DNA of 64,000 nt from Zopfochytrium polystomum (Eukaryota > Chytridiomycota > Chytridiomycetes > Chytridiales > Chytridiaceae): positions 50,787 through 114,786 of the forward strand of contig JAIVFJ010000205.1 in NCBI GenBank assembly GCA_025765615.1, in the 5' to 3' direction. Below, piece after piece: positions 22,926 through 34,735 of the stretch. Position numbers and translations under genes: made by a program. Under the pieces are notes generated by a model. The model was not told the DNA's origin, did no database searches, and worked only from the letters and a program-made list of their open reading frames with translations. The first letter of the stretch is position 1. Each line of letters starts with the position of its first letter.

Positions 22926-23578
22926 AAAAGTGAAGGAACCAGCGACCAAAAAAAAAAAAAAAAAATAACACAAACAAGCATTTTTCACTGCATAGGATTT
23001 TGTGCAAAATCCACGCACCAATCAATCAATTCCTTCCCGAAACGGCGCAACAAACAAACGCTTATACCGCACTCCCAATAACGCAGCCTTTGCTCTGCTC
23101 TTGCTTCAGGCATCTGGCCAAAAACTCCAACCTCGCTGTCCACGTTCGTGCCAAATAATTTTGTCAACTTGCTCGGCGGTGCTCCACTCCGGCCGTGCTG
23201 AAAGTCTTCAAGGTTGTGGTGGCGTGGGAGGCTACTGAACAGTACAAGTGCCACTGCTGGAGGGCGTCGACATGCCCCAGGTTTGCTGCACTGAGAATTG
23301 GGACATCGCATTGTTGCGCTCATCGATCCTTTTCCCTGGCCCTTGAAATACAGTGTGCCGTGTGTGTGAGTGTGTGCCTGTGTATGTGTGTATTTATGTG
23401 TGTGTCTGTGTGAATTGCACAAAAACCAATCTCAGGGATCGGTAAACTTGATCAAATTCATTCAATCATCAATTCACCAGAAAAGAAAAAAGAATTTGCG
23501 GGAAACAGCGGAAGCCGTAAAAGGAATCAGGCGCTCCAAATTGAAGAGAGACAGACAGGCAGACAGACACAGACAGCC
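22926..23578 (+). repeat. Dispersed repeat R1, copy C (shortened)
   Basis: This is a shorter and more diverged copy of R1. It has the A-rich start, CACTGCATAGGATTTTGTGC, GTGGGAGGCTACTGAACAG and the CGCTCCAAATTGAAGAG end. It lacks the stretch with the CCACTGAGATGG landmark. Confidence 0.7.
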
Positions 23579-23679
23579 AGGCACAAATTACGCCAGTGGC
23601 GGGCAAAGAGTGCAGGATGCCTACAGAATCTCCTTGTCCGGGGGATCCCACCATCGCCGGCAGACTGTGAACCCCACCG

Positions 23680-25127
23680 CCAGACACCTTTCAGGATGTG
23701 CGCAATGCGCTGCTGGACGACGGCAGACGGCCGTGGCAGCTCCCTCCGCCAACGTTGCTAAAAGACTGCCACGTGCCGTTCTTTGCCTGGCTGTCGTCAG
23801 GCTGGTTGCACTTGGCGAAACCGATGACTGCTGCACCACCATTCTGTGGGTCCCGCTCCCATCCGTCGCTTCCTTCATGCCCCTGTCTCAAGGAGTGGAT
23901 CCCTCACCCGCCGCCCCAGCCTCGGCCAAATCCACCGCAGGCGGTGCGGCGACAGTGTGAAGTTTGCCATGGAAACGCTGTGATGACAAGCGACGCATGG
24001 CAGATGCACTTGCGTCGAGCAGGGTGATGGCGCTGATTACACAGTGGAAGCAGCGATGCGGAGGAGAGGCAGAAGTGGCTGTAACGCGAGGACTGGGCTC
24101 TTCTTGCACGTCTCTCCCTCCGCGACCCAACTCTGCGTGGGTTTTCCCCACAACTCCATATGGCCAAATGAAGGTGCGCGCGGAAAGGGGGCCGTTACTC
24201 CAGCCTCCTCACCACGTTACAACACCAGCTGGGGCACCAGACAGTTGCCCAGTCTGACGTGAGGACGCAGGGGATCGCCGCTGCATTCCGAAATCCCTGC
24301 AAGTTCTACCTGCTCACACACTTGGCGTATGTGCAGTTGGACTACCTACTGGCACACACAGGTCTACTCCAGTTCCTACACAACAATCCAGTGACCTTCA
24401 AGCGTCTCCGCCCGATCCCACCATCCAAGCACGTCATTTTCCATCTCGCTGACCGGCAACACGCGTTCCGCCACTACAAGGGAATGATCAACACCACACT
24501 TCACTCGCGCCAACAGCCATTCCTCCGGGACGAGTTCCGCACATACTACGACTGGTTCTCTGCGATGGCCGTTCGAGTTGGGCCTGCCCATTTTGCGGCC
24601 CTCTATGGAGCCGACATTAAGCGGAGCGATTTCCTCTCAGTCAACTGTGACATTCCCCTCACTGATTGCTTGGAGAGGGTTACCCCCTGGCTCTGCAGTT
24701 GGCATTCCCGGTCCCTCGTACCTCTACAGCTTGCAGGACACTGTCGCTGAGCCCCTGCCGGCAGCGGGGGGGTCCTCCTCGGGCCCCCACAGCCACCACC
24801 TCAGCCACAAGCACCACGTGCAAGACTTTGACCTCAGCCACAAAGCCTGCCACTGGGGCTGTCACGCTCCCACGCCTCAAGATGGCAGGAATCCCGGGCC
24901 CCTGTCTGCGCTGCAGTCTGTTGGAACCTGCCCTGCCAACTGCATGCTTCGCCTGTACAATCTCCGGCAAGCAGGTCGCGCACAGGTGCATTGAGCGGCC
25001 CGACGAGGACCACCAACGGTACATCGTCATGCCAAACGCATCAGGGGCCGCCGGCCTAGCGACCAAAAGCGCCGCTGCAGCCTCGTCCTCGTCCACGTCT
25101 GGCGGGCCCTTTCCTGGGGGCGGGTGA
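23680..25127 (+). CDS. Unrecognised GC-rich protein with C-terminal Cys cluster, frame-broken
   Basis: Protein-like segments follow one another on the plus strand: RNALLDDGRRPWQLPPPTLL (about 23699-23830), DDCCTTILWVPLPSVASFMP (about 23825-23890, shifted by one base at a CC), then TLQHQLGHQTVAQSDVRTQG to GADIKRSDFLSVNCDIPLTD (24215-24665), then a shifted frame ending with PCLRCSLLEPALPTACFAC and VAHRC (24890-25000) before a TGA at 25125-25127. The CxxC...CxxC...HxC cluster suggests a zinc-binding domain. Each change of frame is one base. No family is assigned. Its position beside R1 copies B and C raises the possibility of a mobile-element gene. Confidence 0.4.
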
Positions 25128-25129
25128 AG

Positions 25130-26320
25130 AGGCTGCCACAGCCACTCTCTTCCTGCCGCCCAGTCGCACATCCACTGCATCCTCCGGCGCCCGAACCACC
25201 TCTGCTCTCCACGCCTGAACTCGACCTCCTTGGTAGCACGAACCCCGCTGGTCTTGTGGAATGTTATTCGATCCGTCCGCACGCTTTTGCTTCCCGGCTG
25301 CTGAAGACACAGAAACCCCCACCGCTTGGGGACCCACGAAGCGGACTGAGAGACCGACAGACAGGCAGATAGAGATTCAACTTTTTTGTGAGAAAAATAA
25401 GACACATGCGCACACAACGAGCGAGGATCAACCACATTGTTCCATCCCGGTCACACATCACAATACACCCCCAAACCAGGCGATTCCCCCACAACATCGT
25501 GACAAGGCCGAAGTATGGTGGGGTTCCATTACAGATTCCGCTCCGTCGCCCCCTTCCATGTTTCGTGAAAGGATTCTGTGGCGAACCTGAGGAGGAACAC
25601 TCCTCACAGAATCAAGAGGGCAAGTTCCTGGGTTTCTCTCTGACAGCCCCATGCCATACTGAACTCGATCAGCTCCTGTCCTGTCCCTGTCCAACAGCTT
25701 CCCTGAAAGTTCGCTTCCTCACATCGGACCTCGCAAGATCGCATTCACCTTCCCCCTTGCGAGAGACTCCCCATTACCGCAATACACTGCACTTACCTCT
25801 ATTTGGCAGACCCTTTCACTCTCTTCCATTGAATGGCAGCCAAACCCTAACCCAGCGGAGCTCTCTGTCAAGTCGATGTGGATTGGCTGCAATTAGCCGC
25901 AGGTGATACCCTCGTGGACTGCTCTTGCCTGTTCGTGCTCGCTTCCCTCCTCCTTCTGCCGCAACAAGCCTCCTTCGCTCTAGCGACACCGTTCCCTTGC
26001 AGGTTGCCTCTTTGATATGCTTTTCGTCGCACCACCACCAAGCCTCTTTGTTGGGCGATCTTGGCACGTTTGTTTTAACTCCCCACTCCCTTTCTATACA
26101 TCTGCCAATGGTGGCTGCCTCGATCACTTTCCAACAGTCGATGCAACCTTTCTAAGACTTGCATGACTTCAGTGCTGGCTGGACCCCCTTTCTGTGGCGA
26201 TCAAAGAGACCAATAGCGTGTCAGACATGGGGCGTACGTTTGAGGGGGACTATGCGGAAGTGGTGGAAAGAATATAACCATCCCTTCAATACATTTCAAA
26301 CAATTCAACGACACTTCTGC
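25130..26320. other. Intergenic, no supportable gene
   Basis: The 172-codon frame at 25388-25906 has low protein character. I see no conserved motif on either strand. ATAACC/ATACA motifs at 26270-26300 precede the transposon gene. Confidence 0.3.
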
Positions 26321-26322
26321 TG

Positions 26323-29223
26323 GTGCCCAACATGAATCGCACCATCCAACATTGGTGCCGCCCTTGCCGTCGAGAGTTACACTTCAGAGATGAATCCGAG
26401 CTGGAACGACACGAGCGCTCCTCCAGGCACATGATGAGAGAGAGGATTCCTCGCCTTCTAGCCCCTGGCCCAGTCGAACTCGAATGTATGGAATCACACT
26501 ACCACGACCCCAACCCAAACGAAGTTGCTCTCAATAGCGTTGGTACACCTCTGGAAAGTTCCACCCTCACTGATTCCAAGCCAACCGAATTTGGTATGCT
26601 GTCGTTTGGGCCAGCCATGACTAATTGCATACCTGTCGACAAAGAGAACGTTTTTGATCGTTCCCTGATTGAGGACGATCAAGTCAGTGCTTTTGAGAGC
26701 GCTTCGGCGAGGTCAAGCCTTGATGTATCGGAACACAGCATAGATGTAACTGATGATGACACTGCGTCGATTGAGAGTGACCCCATCAAGCGATCATGGC
26801 CCAGGTGTACCTCCCAAACATCAATCTGATGGGTCTGGCAGCGTACTAGACAAACCCTTTTACGAGGGAATGAACGTTCTGCACATTAAACTGGCACTCT
26901 TCTTGAACTTACCTTCCCTCTGGCTCTCTGACCGTATGAAAAGGATAATTTTACAAATGCTGGGATGGATCGGTGTCGCAAACGTGCCATCCCTGTATCG
27001 CATCAAGAAGATTATGAAGCAAGCAGTGGAGCTATGCTGCAACAGCACTCGATCTTTCAAGACCTTGACTGGGAAACAGGTCTTTTACAATTCAATAGCT
27101 TACACAATTAGACTTCAGCTTGCACATCCCAAGACCTGGGAACACTTATCCTTCCATCCAAATCTTACTGGACCGATAAATGACCTTGCAAGTTGCGGAA
27201 AATGGGTTGGGGAAATTCGTTCTCTGATGGCAGTGACATTTTTGTGGATGAATTCTATGAGTATCATGAGTCATCGTCAGAAGGCTCTTGCATTGTGTTT
27301 GTAACTGGATTCGGTGTTTATAATGGCGACATAGTCTGGGTTGGGTTTCTTTGCCAGGCCACGGACAGGCGAATTATTGTTGAGACGGAGCATGCTGTGC
27401 AGCAAAAGTTAGTCAGTGGCAGTAAATTAGTTCCTCTGCACCTGGGTGATCGAGTACCTTACAGGAAATCTCACTCAAGCAATCCTCCGCACTTGGTGCC
27501 AATAACAGGAGTGAACCCATTGTGAAGGAAGCGCAAATGGCAAGAGAGTATTAATGCTGCCTCTTGTCTTATCGTGCGATGACACCAGTGGAAATGAGTC
27601 ACTTCAATGGAACAAGTATGAGTCCTGGATCATGACTTTCGCTGGCCTTCCCGCACGATTGAGATATCTTCTTTGTTTCACATTTTTTATTCTATCATCA
27701 AAGACGGCATCAGGAATAGAGACTGCTGAGGTCATTGCAGAAAACTTTTGTGAGATGCGAGATGGCATTGATGGATATGATCCTATAAACAATGAAGCTG
27801 TAATATTCACTGCATCCATCCTCCAAATTGTGGCTGACAATCCAATGCATGCCACTCTTTCCTCTCTCACCCTGGAATGACATCAATGCATCCGAGCCGT
27901 CGCTGCAATGTTTCACACTGGAGATCGGAGAATTCAGAGTCTGCAATACTGGAAAGAGTCTACAACTTTGTTTGCGCACGCCCATCAAATGAGCCTTCTG
28001 TGGCTAATGCAGCAGCTTTCCGAATCAAAGATACCTTAACTGGACTGTTCAATGCTGTCAAGAGTGGAGAGATGGATGCAAAACAGGCAAAGTCTATTGC
28101 CTTGGAGAATGGTCAAGGATTTCCACTTTGAGTATTGTCTATCACGAATTGATTCAATTAAAAACGCTACCATAAATCCGCTTCTTGGTAAGTTGCCCAG
28201 ACCCTCAATGGAAACTGATCAAACACCAGGAAGAGAAAATGAAGTCCCATTCTTTGATGCAGGAAATGACTGTCCCATAGAGCTTCTCCACTGTGTGAAT
28301 TTGGGTTTGTGAAATATGCAATGTGGGCTACGATTGCAAGTCTCTCCATTGCAAAACGTGAACAATTGAAAGCGATTATAAATGGACATGACAGCTCAAC
28401 ATTTCCAAAACCTTTTAGTGGCCACCAGCTGGTATGTCATTTGGCAAATGCTATGATTTTACAACAATTTAACAGGTTCATCATGTTAAATCCTTGAATG
28501 GCAAAGATATACGTGCCTTCTGTCAGATTGCCCCTTTTGAAAACCAAGCAAAAACTCTGATTTGACATTGGAGGTGATTGTCTACAACATAACAGACAAA
28601 GAGCATCTTGGCTGTCCTATTCTTGAAACAACTGGATCAGCTGCCCATTGGAGGCAAGGCTGTGGTGTGGAAATTTTTGAAGTGAACGCACCTCACTTGT
28701 GCACCTCAAATTGCGCTATTCATGAGAAACCTATTCTATATGAAACACAGCAGGCGAGACTTCATGTGGTGCATGACACTGCAAGTAAAAAACGACTTCT
28801 CAATATCTACTGCTTCTCTACTTTCAAAATACTTTGAGACCATGCACCTGATATTTCCTCGAGGGCTGTGAGGCATGTTAACGAAGCTGAACTTCAAGCA
28901 AGATTGTCTGCTGCTGTTGCAAGTATGCCTGAGCCAAAAAAATGGGGCCGCAAGAGAACAAACGCAGAATCCATTGGTGCTGTCTCCATTCTCCCCTCAA
29001 TTGCACCAGATCCAACTACCCACGCTGAGAATGATGAGCTTCCACCTGTTCCATCCCAAGAAGCTGTGATTGATAGCCGCCCTGTGTCAGGAAGCAACTC
29101 TACGCAGCAAAAAACTCGGAAAGTGGCATTAAGAAAAACATTGGATGCTGAAAAGGTTATTTTTAAGGGAAAACATCCCGTTGTTCTTCAAATCACCCAA
29201 ACCATCTCGGATTACTGTTTTTG
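26323..29223 (+). pseudogene. Decayed transposon protein of the fungal 'DDTSGN' type
   Basis: The N-terminal ORF (26323-26829) has a zinc-finger-like CRPCRRELHFRDESELERH...H followed by an acidic linker. Downstream blocks in changing frames match, from memory, a protein family abundant in mushroom genomes: LNLPSLWLSDRMKRIILQML (26900), DDTSGN with WNKYESWIMTFAGLPARL (27580-27660), INPLLGKLP (28180) and CPIELLHCVNLGL / KYAMW (28270-28330, one base missing). A clean 48-bp intron at 28429-28476 (GTATGT...AACAG) joins HQL to VHHVKSLNGKDIRAFCQIAP. A basic C-terminal segment ends at about 29223. Other frame breaks (near 27200, 27525, 28310) are not introns, so this copy looks inactive. I could not find terminal repeats. 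Confidence 0.5.
28429..28476 (+). other. 48-bp intron inside the DDTSGN transposon gene
   Basis: GTATGT at the donor and AACAG at the acceptor; removal restores a continuous frame across GHQL / VHHVKSLNGKD. Confidence 0.6.
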
Positions 29224-29568
29224 AAAGGACTATCAATGAGTTGTCCAAAGTGAGCGAAAGGCATGGAATAAGAAAGAAGTTACTACATACTTTTGGAATA
29301 ATAAAACGTTTTAAAAGGTAATTGCCTCATGTTTCTTCTTAATGTGAGAAGGGGTCAGACAACCTATTTCAAAATTGAAGACTCACCTGAGCAATAACTG
29401 ACAATACGTCGTTATTATTACATCTGCTGTGCAGGCACCATCGAACCAGCTTAAATTATTCTCACATGTCAGTTTGTTTTGCCTTTTGGCGATAAAATGG
29501 AAATTGAGTGAGCGCAGTGGATCATTCCTTTTGCTTCCAAACCCACCCTCAGCAACCAGTACACAGGA

Positions 29569-31223
29569 ATGCAGCACCTCTCTGAGGCAGGGTCAAGGCA
29601 GTTGCGACCAAGTGACTGGCAGAACCGACAGGTCGCTCCCACGCTACAGCTGCGGTCAGTCTCTCCAACAAGGTCATGCACAACTCCTGCAGCAAACGAG
29701 ACATCAGGTACGATCTCCAGCCGCAATAGTGGAGCTTCATCGCAGCGCCCACTCCAATTGGGAAATACCCCTTCGCCACAAATTGGACCTAGAGAGAGAT
29801 CCCTTTCTCCAACTCGGAATGGTCAGTCATCAAACGCAATGAATGGCCTACATAATTGGCTTGTGTCCATTCTGTTGGGACGTCAGACTCACATACAGAC
29901 ACACAGCGATGGCAATCAGCGCAGGGAAACGCTGTGCCAGCCGCGCAAAACCGTGCAAATGGCCAAGTACTTGAACCGTGGGAGCAGATTGCCATGAGAT
30001 GGATCACTGAGAACAAATCAAGTGGGGATTGTTTAGGGCAAATGTGCAAACTGGCAGTATGACATTGCGCTGGGAAACGCTCATACTGATAACAACCCAA
30101 CAACATTGAACCCCAGCGCCTTCCCTTTAGAGGCATCCTTCTTCTATCCATTTCATTGCAGCTACATGGGACAGAGAAGTCGAAAACACTCGATCCTGAC
30201 ACATTGGTATTATTTACTTTTGTTCACCATCACCGCTTCAAGGCACCTGCTAACTGACTTTCAGCGAAATATTCGCCCCTATGTTCTCCGGTACCTCTCA
30301 CAAACCAATCCTTTCCCGCAGGTGGGAAAATTTAGCGAGACAGCTGGAGAGGTCAGGATTGAGAAGAGAGGGAACACAAGATTGCATGGCTGTCTGTGTT
30401 GAATGGGTTGATGTAAGCGTCTTCCCATTTCTGCCTTTGTTATCCGCCGCTCCCCCAACGCCCAGGAGAATGAAGGATCTGGCACGCCCTCCCGCGCCTG
30501 GTAATTTACTGATCGATTCCCAGGCTGCTATGATGGAAGGTGGCCTTCCTGAGATTGAGAGCGAGCTGCTGATGGATCAGTTTCGTGCAAAAGTATCAAA
30601 CACGCTATCCAACATAAAGTTGGACTGGAAGCGATCTGTAAGGCGTCTCCCTTTCTTTCAATCTAAACCCTGTCCGTACAGATATTTGCTCAATTGAAAA
30701 CTGGCAACCCAGATGGTCTTGTTGACAAACTGGTTTTGGAGCTCCTTGACACAGACCCACTGCTGACATCGTCTCGCCGGGCATCATCACGGCGAAAGCG
30801 GACATCCCAAAGCACCAACAGGGAGAAACATTGTCCTTTCGTGATCATAGCGGTTTGTCCTGTCCATTTGTTGAACTGTCTGACCAAACTACTTGCGAAG
30901 GTTTATATGGCGCTTTGTCAGGCTGAAGCGTATCCAATATCAAGTTCTGGCTGTTGATCAATACGAAATTCGTTGCTTTTGATACTTCTCGCCCTGAGGA
31001 ACAAGAAAACTTGTTGCAGACGATGGAGGACTACATAAGCCAGAGGCTTGTGCCACTTAACCCTCAGCCTAGTGTAAGCAGTGGCACAGGGGGCAGACGT
31101 ATGTGCAGCGTCAATTGACAGGGACTTCAGTGGAGATGGGGACGGGGAACATGGCCAGTTGGGTTGATTGTGGAGGTCTTGCGACTTCATAGACTGATGG
31201 GATGGAGGGGATCAAACAAATAA
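29569..31223 (+). CDS. Unrecognised spliced gene
   Basis: Exon 1 (from an ATG at 29569) is Ser/Gln-rich and ends at 29821. A 65-bp intron (29822-29886, GTCAGT...GTCAG) joins in frame to SHTDTQRWQSAQGN...EPWEQIAMRWITENKSSGD. Further exons include MKDLARPPAPGNLLIDSQAA...NIKLDWKRS up to 30637; a 44-bp intron (30638-30681, GTAAGG...TACAG) leads in frame to IFAQLKTGNPDGLVDKLVLE. A later segment reads DTSRPEEQENLLQTMEDYIS. A 57-bp intron (31074-31130, GTAAGC...TTCAG) leads to a last exon with stop at 31221-31223, overlapping an AATAAA. Joins near 30062-30450 and 30830-30960 are unresolved. No domain recognised. Confidence 0.45.
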
Positions 31224-31264
31224 AGAGATCTTGACAGTATTTTTTTAAAACATGTTGTGAACTT

Positions 31265-31563
31265 GTGCGGTTCTCACAGGTGAACCATCGAGGATTCCTG
31301 CCAGAAACCTCCCCGGATCACTGCAGGTGTCGCTGGAAAACCACTGTCACACCTTGGCCTTGTTGCTGGGAAAAATGGACTGGAATCTGTCCCACGTCAT
31401 GTTGTTGCTGCACCACAGTTCCATCCAGGAATTTTCCTCGTGCTTCTTGTCACTTCACCATCCTGAAACCCGCCCAGACAACGCCTCGTTTGGGGGTGTA
31501 CAGTTTGTTTTTTGCTTCAGCTCACTTTGCATCGTGCAGCGCATCCGCGTCACCCGCCACTGA
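31265..31563 (+). CDS. Possible exon, unrecognised
   Basis: After an acceptor-like CACTGCAG near 31326, the frame reads VSLENHCHTLALLLGKMDWN and continues hydrophobic with LHHSSIQEF to a stop at about 31561. It has protein-like composition but no recognised family, and no convincing partner exon. Confidence 0.25.
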
Positions 31564-32139
31564 TTCGTGCACAGCACACTGTCACAAACAAACACACACA
31601 CGCACACACACTTGCACCTCTCGACTCTCCCCAACCAGAACAAAGAGCTATGAAAAATAGCTCGACCACAGCCACGCGACACGCACTCTTCCTTCTGGCC
31701 CCTCTCTTTGTCTTCTTCCCTCGACGTCACCATCGCCGCCGCCTGCGTGCACGCCAGGTGAGTCACAAGCCTCCTGCCGTACGCGCAAGACCGTGCGGTT
31801 GGGCATACAAGCGGTGCAACCACAGGCCTCAAAGAATCTGTTTCCACCCCACCGCCCCTCTTTCCCACCCCATTCGACACACTGACTGAACTCTCTTCAA
31901 AATTTCTCTCCCACGCTGCAACTCGCCCACTGGAGCCCCGCCGACATCTGCATCAAGTTCGGCGGGAGGAGGCAAACGATGGGAGGGCTGCAAATACATT
32001 CATTTACTTTGATGCGGAACAGAAGAAGGCGGACAGATGAAAAAAGGTAATGCAGCCAGGTTGACTGGCACTGAAGAACGAAACAGAAAGCAAAACACCT
32101 TGAACTACATCCAACCCCGCCTGCCACACAACAAGTCCC

Positions 32140-32610
32140 TGCGATGGAAGCACGCCGCCGGCGTTGTCGGGGAACATCACAAGGTGGCCGGCCCCCGCCG
32201 CCGACGAGTTCCCCCATGGACGCAAGCGGGTCTGTCGAACCAGCGCGCCTCGCTGTCGTCGTCGTCGTCGTCATCTCCCCCACAGGCTCGCCACCGCCAC
32301 CGTGTACTCACACACCCAACGACGCCCCCTTCCGCCCCACCAAACAAGTCTGCGCCAGCAGCCGGACCCGAGGGAAGAACGCCGCCGGCGTTGTCAGGGA
32401 ACGTCACAACGTGGCCAGCCCCCGCTGGCGCGAAAAAAAACAGGACGTGCCGCCACCGCCGATGCCGGCGAGTTCCCCGTCGAGTGGACGCAAGCGGGTC
32501 TGTCGACCCGGCGTTGTCGGCGGAACAGTCCGCCATGGGTCGGGTCGATGCAGTGTTGGTCGATTCTGCAGCCGACGAATTAGAGGATTTCTTTCAGACT
32601 TATTAATTTG
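32140..32610 (+). repeat. GC-rich imperfect tandem repeat
   Basis: The block 32150-32250 (CGCCGGCGTTGTCGGGGAAC, GTGGCC, GACGCAAGCGGGTCTGTCG) recurs at 32380-32510 with the same order of landmarks and about 230 bp between starts. Open frames through it encode Ser/Pro/Arg-rich sequence of uncertain status; one ends SAADELEDFFQTY before a TAA near 32606, which is the most protein-like part. Confidence 0.5.
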
Positions 32611-33835
32611 AGGTCGCTATTTGATTGTGTGGGCCAGATTAAGTCGAGGATTTTTGTCGATTTTTCCTCAGCTTGCCAGGGCACTCAGTTACATTTGGTC
32701 ATATTTTGGAGACTCTATGGTTTTTCCCCAACTTTTCCAGACAGTTCAAGGCCATCTTTATTAATTGCGGAAACATCACTACTTTGACGAGTATGTCAGT
32801 TTTCGACCTATTCTCTTGATTTTTGGTACACACACTCTTTATATCTACTCGAGAAACGCCTGTGAGTTTCGCAGCTGTGGCTATCTCCTACCAATTTCGG
32901 CGAATTTTCAAAGTTTCCTATCTCTCCAAAGGGCTGGGTCACGTGACCTACAAAGGAGTCGTATGGTTCAGGCTTTCATCGTAGGCTGCTCATATTTGGT
33001 GCACTCAATATCAGCCACTACTCGAGTTTGCACTCCAATTTTGGTGTGGTTTCGTTGATTTTTCATGGACTTAGATCAGCACACTTGCAGCAGCGACGAA
33101 AATTCAGGGGATTCGTTTTTCGGGGTGCCCTTTTGAGGGTCGGTCCTTCTTATCATCATCCACCTGCATACAAGATTTCAGCTGGCTAGCTCTGCGCGTT
33201 CAGGTGTTACGAGGTCGTGAACGGGGGCCAAAATCGACACCTTCCAATTAGTGGCGATTTTTCCCCACTTCGTGTGCCAGTCCCTGACTGAATTCTGAAC
33301 GGATTTGCTTGATTTTTGGCTCGTTGGAAAGGTCTATCAATCTTCTACCTCCTCTCAAAGTTTCAGGGTGGGGGCATTTGTTTTCGTAGAGTTATTGGCT
33401 GCACAATCCTTTCTCACTTTTCTAATTATTTGTGCTTTTCTTTTTGTCCTTTCCAATTTTCTGGTGTCTCTCTTCTCTTTTTTTTCTGTTTTTGAAATGT
33501 CTCTCCCATCCCTTTTTGGTTGGTGTCTTTCTCATACCCCCTTCAAAGCCTTTTCTAGTTCGTGTTTTCGTGTTTTTCTAATTGTTTTAAATTTTCTTTT
33601 CCCATACCCTGCCAAACCGCACCCCTCCACCAATTTTGGTCCTAAAATTCTGCAAAAATACCCATTCAACTTCCCCTCTTCTCCTCCTTGCTCCTGCCGT
33701 CATTTTACGTGTTTTATTATCTTTTTCCAAAAAAAACCTGTCAAAGTTTTCTCTCTCTGTCTCCTCCCTATCTGTGCCAAAATACCCTCTCTTTCAAGTT
33801 CTTTCATACTCTCTTCTTCCCCTCTCCCTATTCTC
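32610..33835. other. AT-rich leader-like region without ORF
   Basis: About 1.2 kb with no protein-like frame. The plus-strand 185-codon frame at 33305-33862 is Phe/Ser/Leu-rich and looks like a translation of pyrimidine-rich DNA. The following segment contains clear splice-like signals, so this may be an untranslated leader. Confidence 0.3.
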
Positions 33836-33837
33836 AG

Positions 33838-34020
33838 AACAATTTGGTCTGGGAATAGGTGAGTCTTGCTGTTTCAGTGATGATCTTGGCTTCAACTCCT
33901 TCTACTTTGTTAGTTTCTCACCTTTACACCCCCCTTCTTCACTTCCACTTGGGCACATAGGTACTGTGCTGTCAGTTTGCCGTGTTCCCTGCGTGTTGAA
34001 GGTCTCCTTACACGTGCCAA
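33838..34020 (+). repeat. Intron-containing copy of a local tandem duplication
   Basis: AACAATTTGGTCTGGGAATAG (33838-33858) is followed by a 102-bp segment that starts GTGAGT and ends CACATAG (33859-33960), then GTACTGTGCTGTCAGTTTGC and on to CACGTGCCAAAG (33961 to about 34022). The downstream copy at 34060-34142 has the same two flanks joined directly. No long ORF spans the segment, so it may be untranslated. Confidence 0.7.
33859..33960 (+). other. Probable intron, 102 bp, absent from the adjacent copy
   Basis: Donor GTGAGT and acceptor CATAG are canonical, and the neighbouring copy lacks exactly this segment. The exactness of the absence is the evidence that it is an intron. Confidence 0.7.
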
Positions 34021-34059
34021 AGGTGGAGGGACTTTTTCTTTGAGGTTTTAACTAATTGA

Positions 34060-34142
34060 GAACAATTTGGTCTGGGAATAGGTACTGTGCTGTCAGTTTG
34101 CCGTGTCCCTGCGTGTTGAAGGTCTCCTTACACGTGCCAAAG
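34060..34142 (+). repeat. Intron-less copy of the 33838-34020 segment
   Basis: It contains AACAATTTGGTCTGGGAATAG joined directly to GTACTGTGCTGTCAGTTTGC, with one T missing later (CGTGTCCC versus CGTGTTCCC). Similarity ends at CACGTGCCAAAG, exactly where the first copy shows a GT (GTGGAG) that could be another splice donor. Confidence 0.7.
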
Positions 34143-34735
34143 CCTTCCTTCTTCGGTTTTAGTTGCCGCTCTTAAGCATCAGCGCCATCGATCTCTGCTC
34201 TCTCACCGCTCAAGACCTTGTGTTTCTCCCTCTGGTCTGTGCGTATCCCTGGGGCTTAACACACCCGAAGACGCACACCAAGTCCATTACGTCCGCCGAT
34301 TTCATCGAACCCCCACCTCTGTCTGTGAGCGGAGGACAACCTTGCGAAGCCTGCTGTACGCGTGCTCAACCGCTGAGGCAGGGTGTTCAACTCACAGCGT
34401 CGCCCCGCTGCCGATGGTCGTCGTCGTCATCGGCGTCGGGGGCTCGCCGCCGCCCCCTTCCGCCCCCCCGCCGAGACCTGACCGCCTGCCGCCGCGCCGG
34501 AAGGTAGTGGGCCAGACAGATGTCGGGGAAAACTGGGTGGTCAACGAAACAAATACAAGTCAGAAGTGAAACCCCCCCTTTCCGTGATCCGTCCCAACCA
34601 GACGGGCGGCGGTGGTTGGCGGGGAAGGCGTCGGCTGCGGCGGCGGGCGGCGAGGCAGCCCGCTCAGTCGATGACTGAAACGAACAACGGGAGCTGGAAA
34701 TTTTTCCCCAAATTTGGAGAGGAGGAGAGAAAATA

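Noticed and set aside
33305..33862. 185-codon Phe/Leu/Ser frame suggesting a membrane protein
   Set aside because: The DNA is pyrimidine-rich and the frame lacks charged loops or any known pattern. Splice-like features nearby suggest leader RNA instead.
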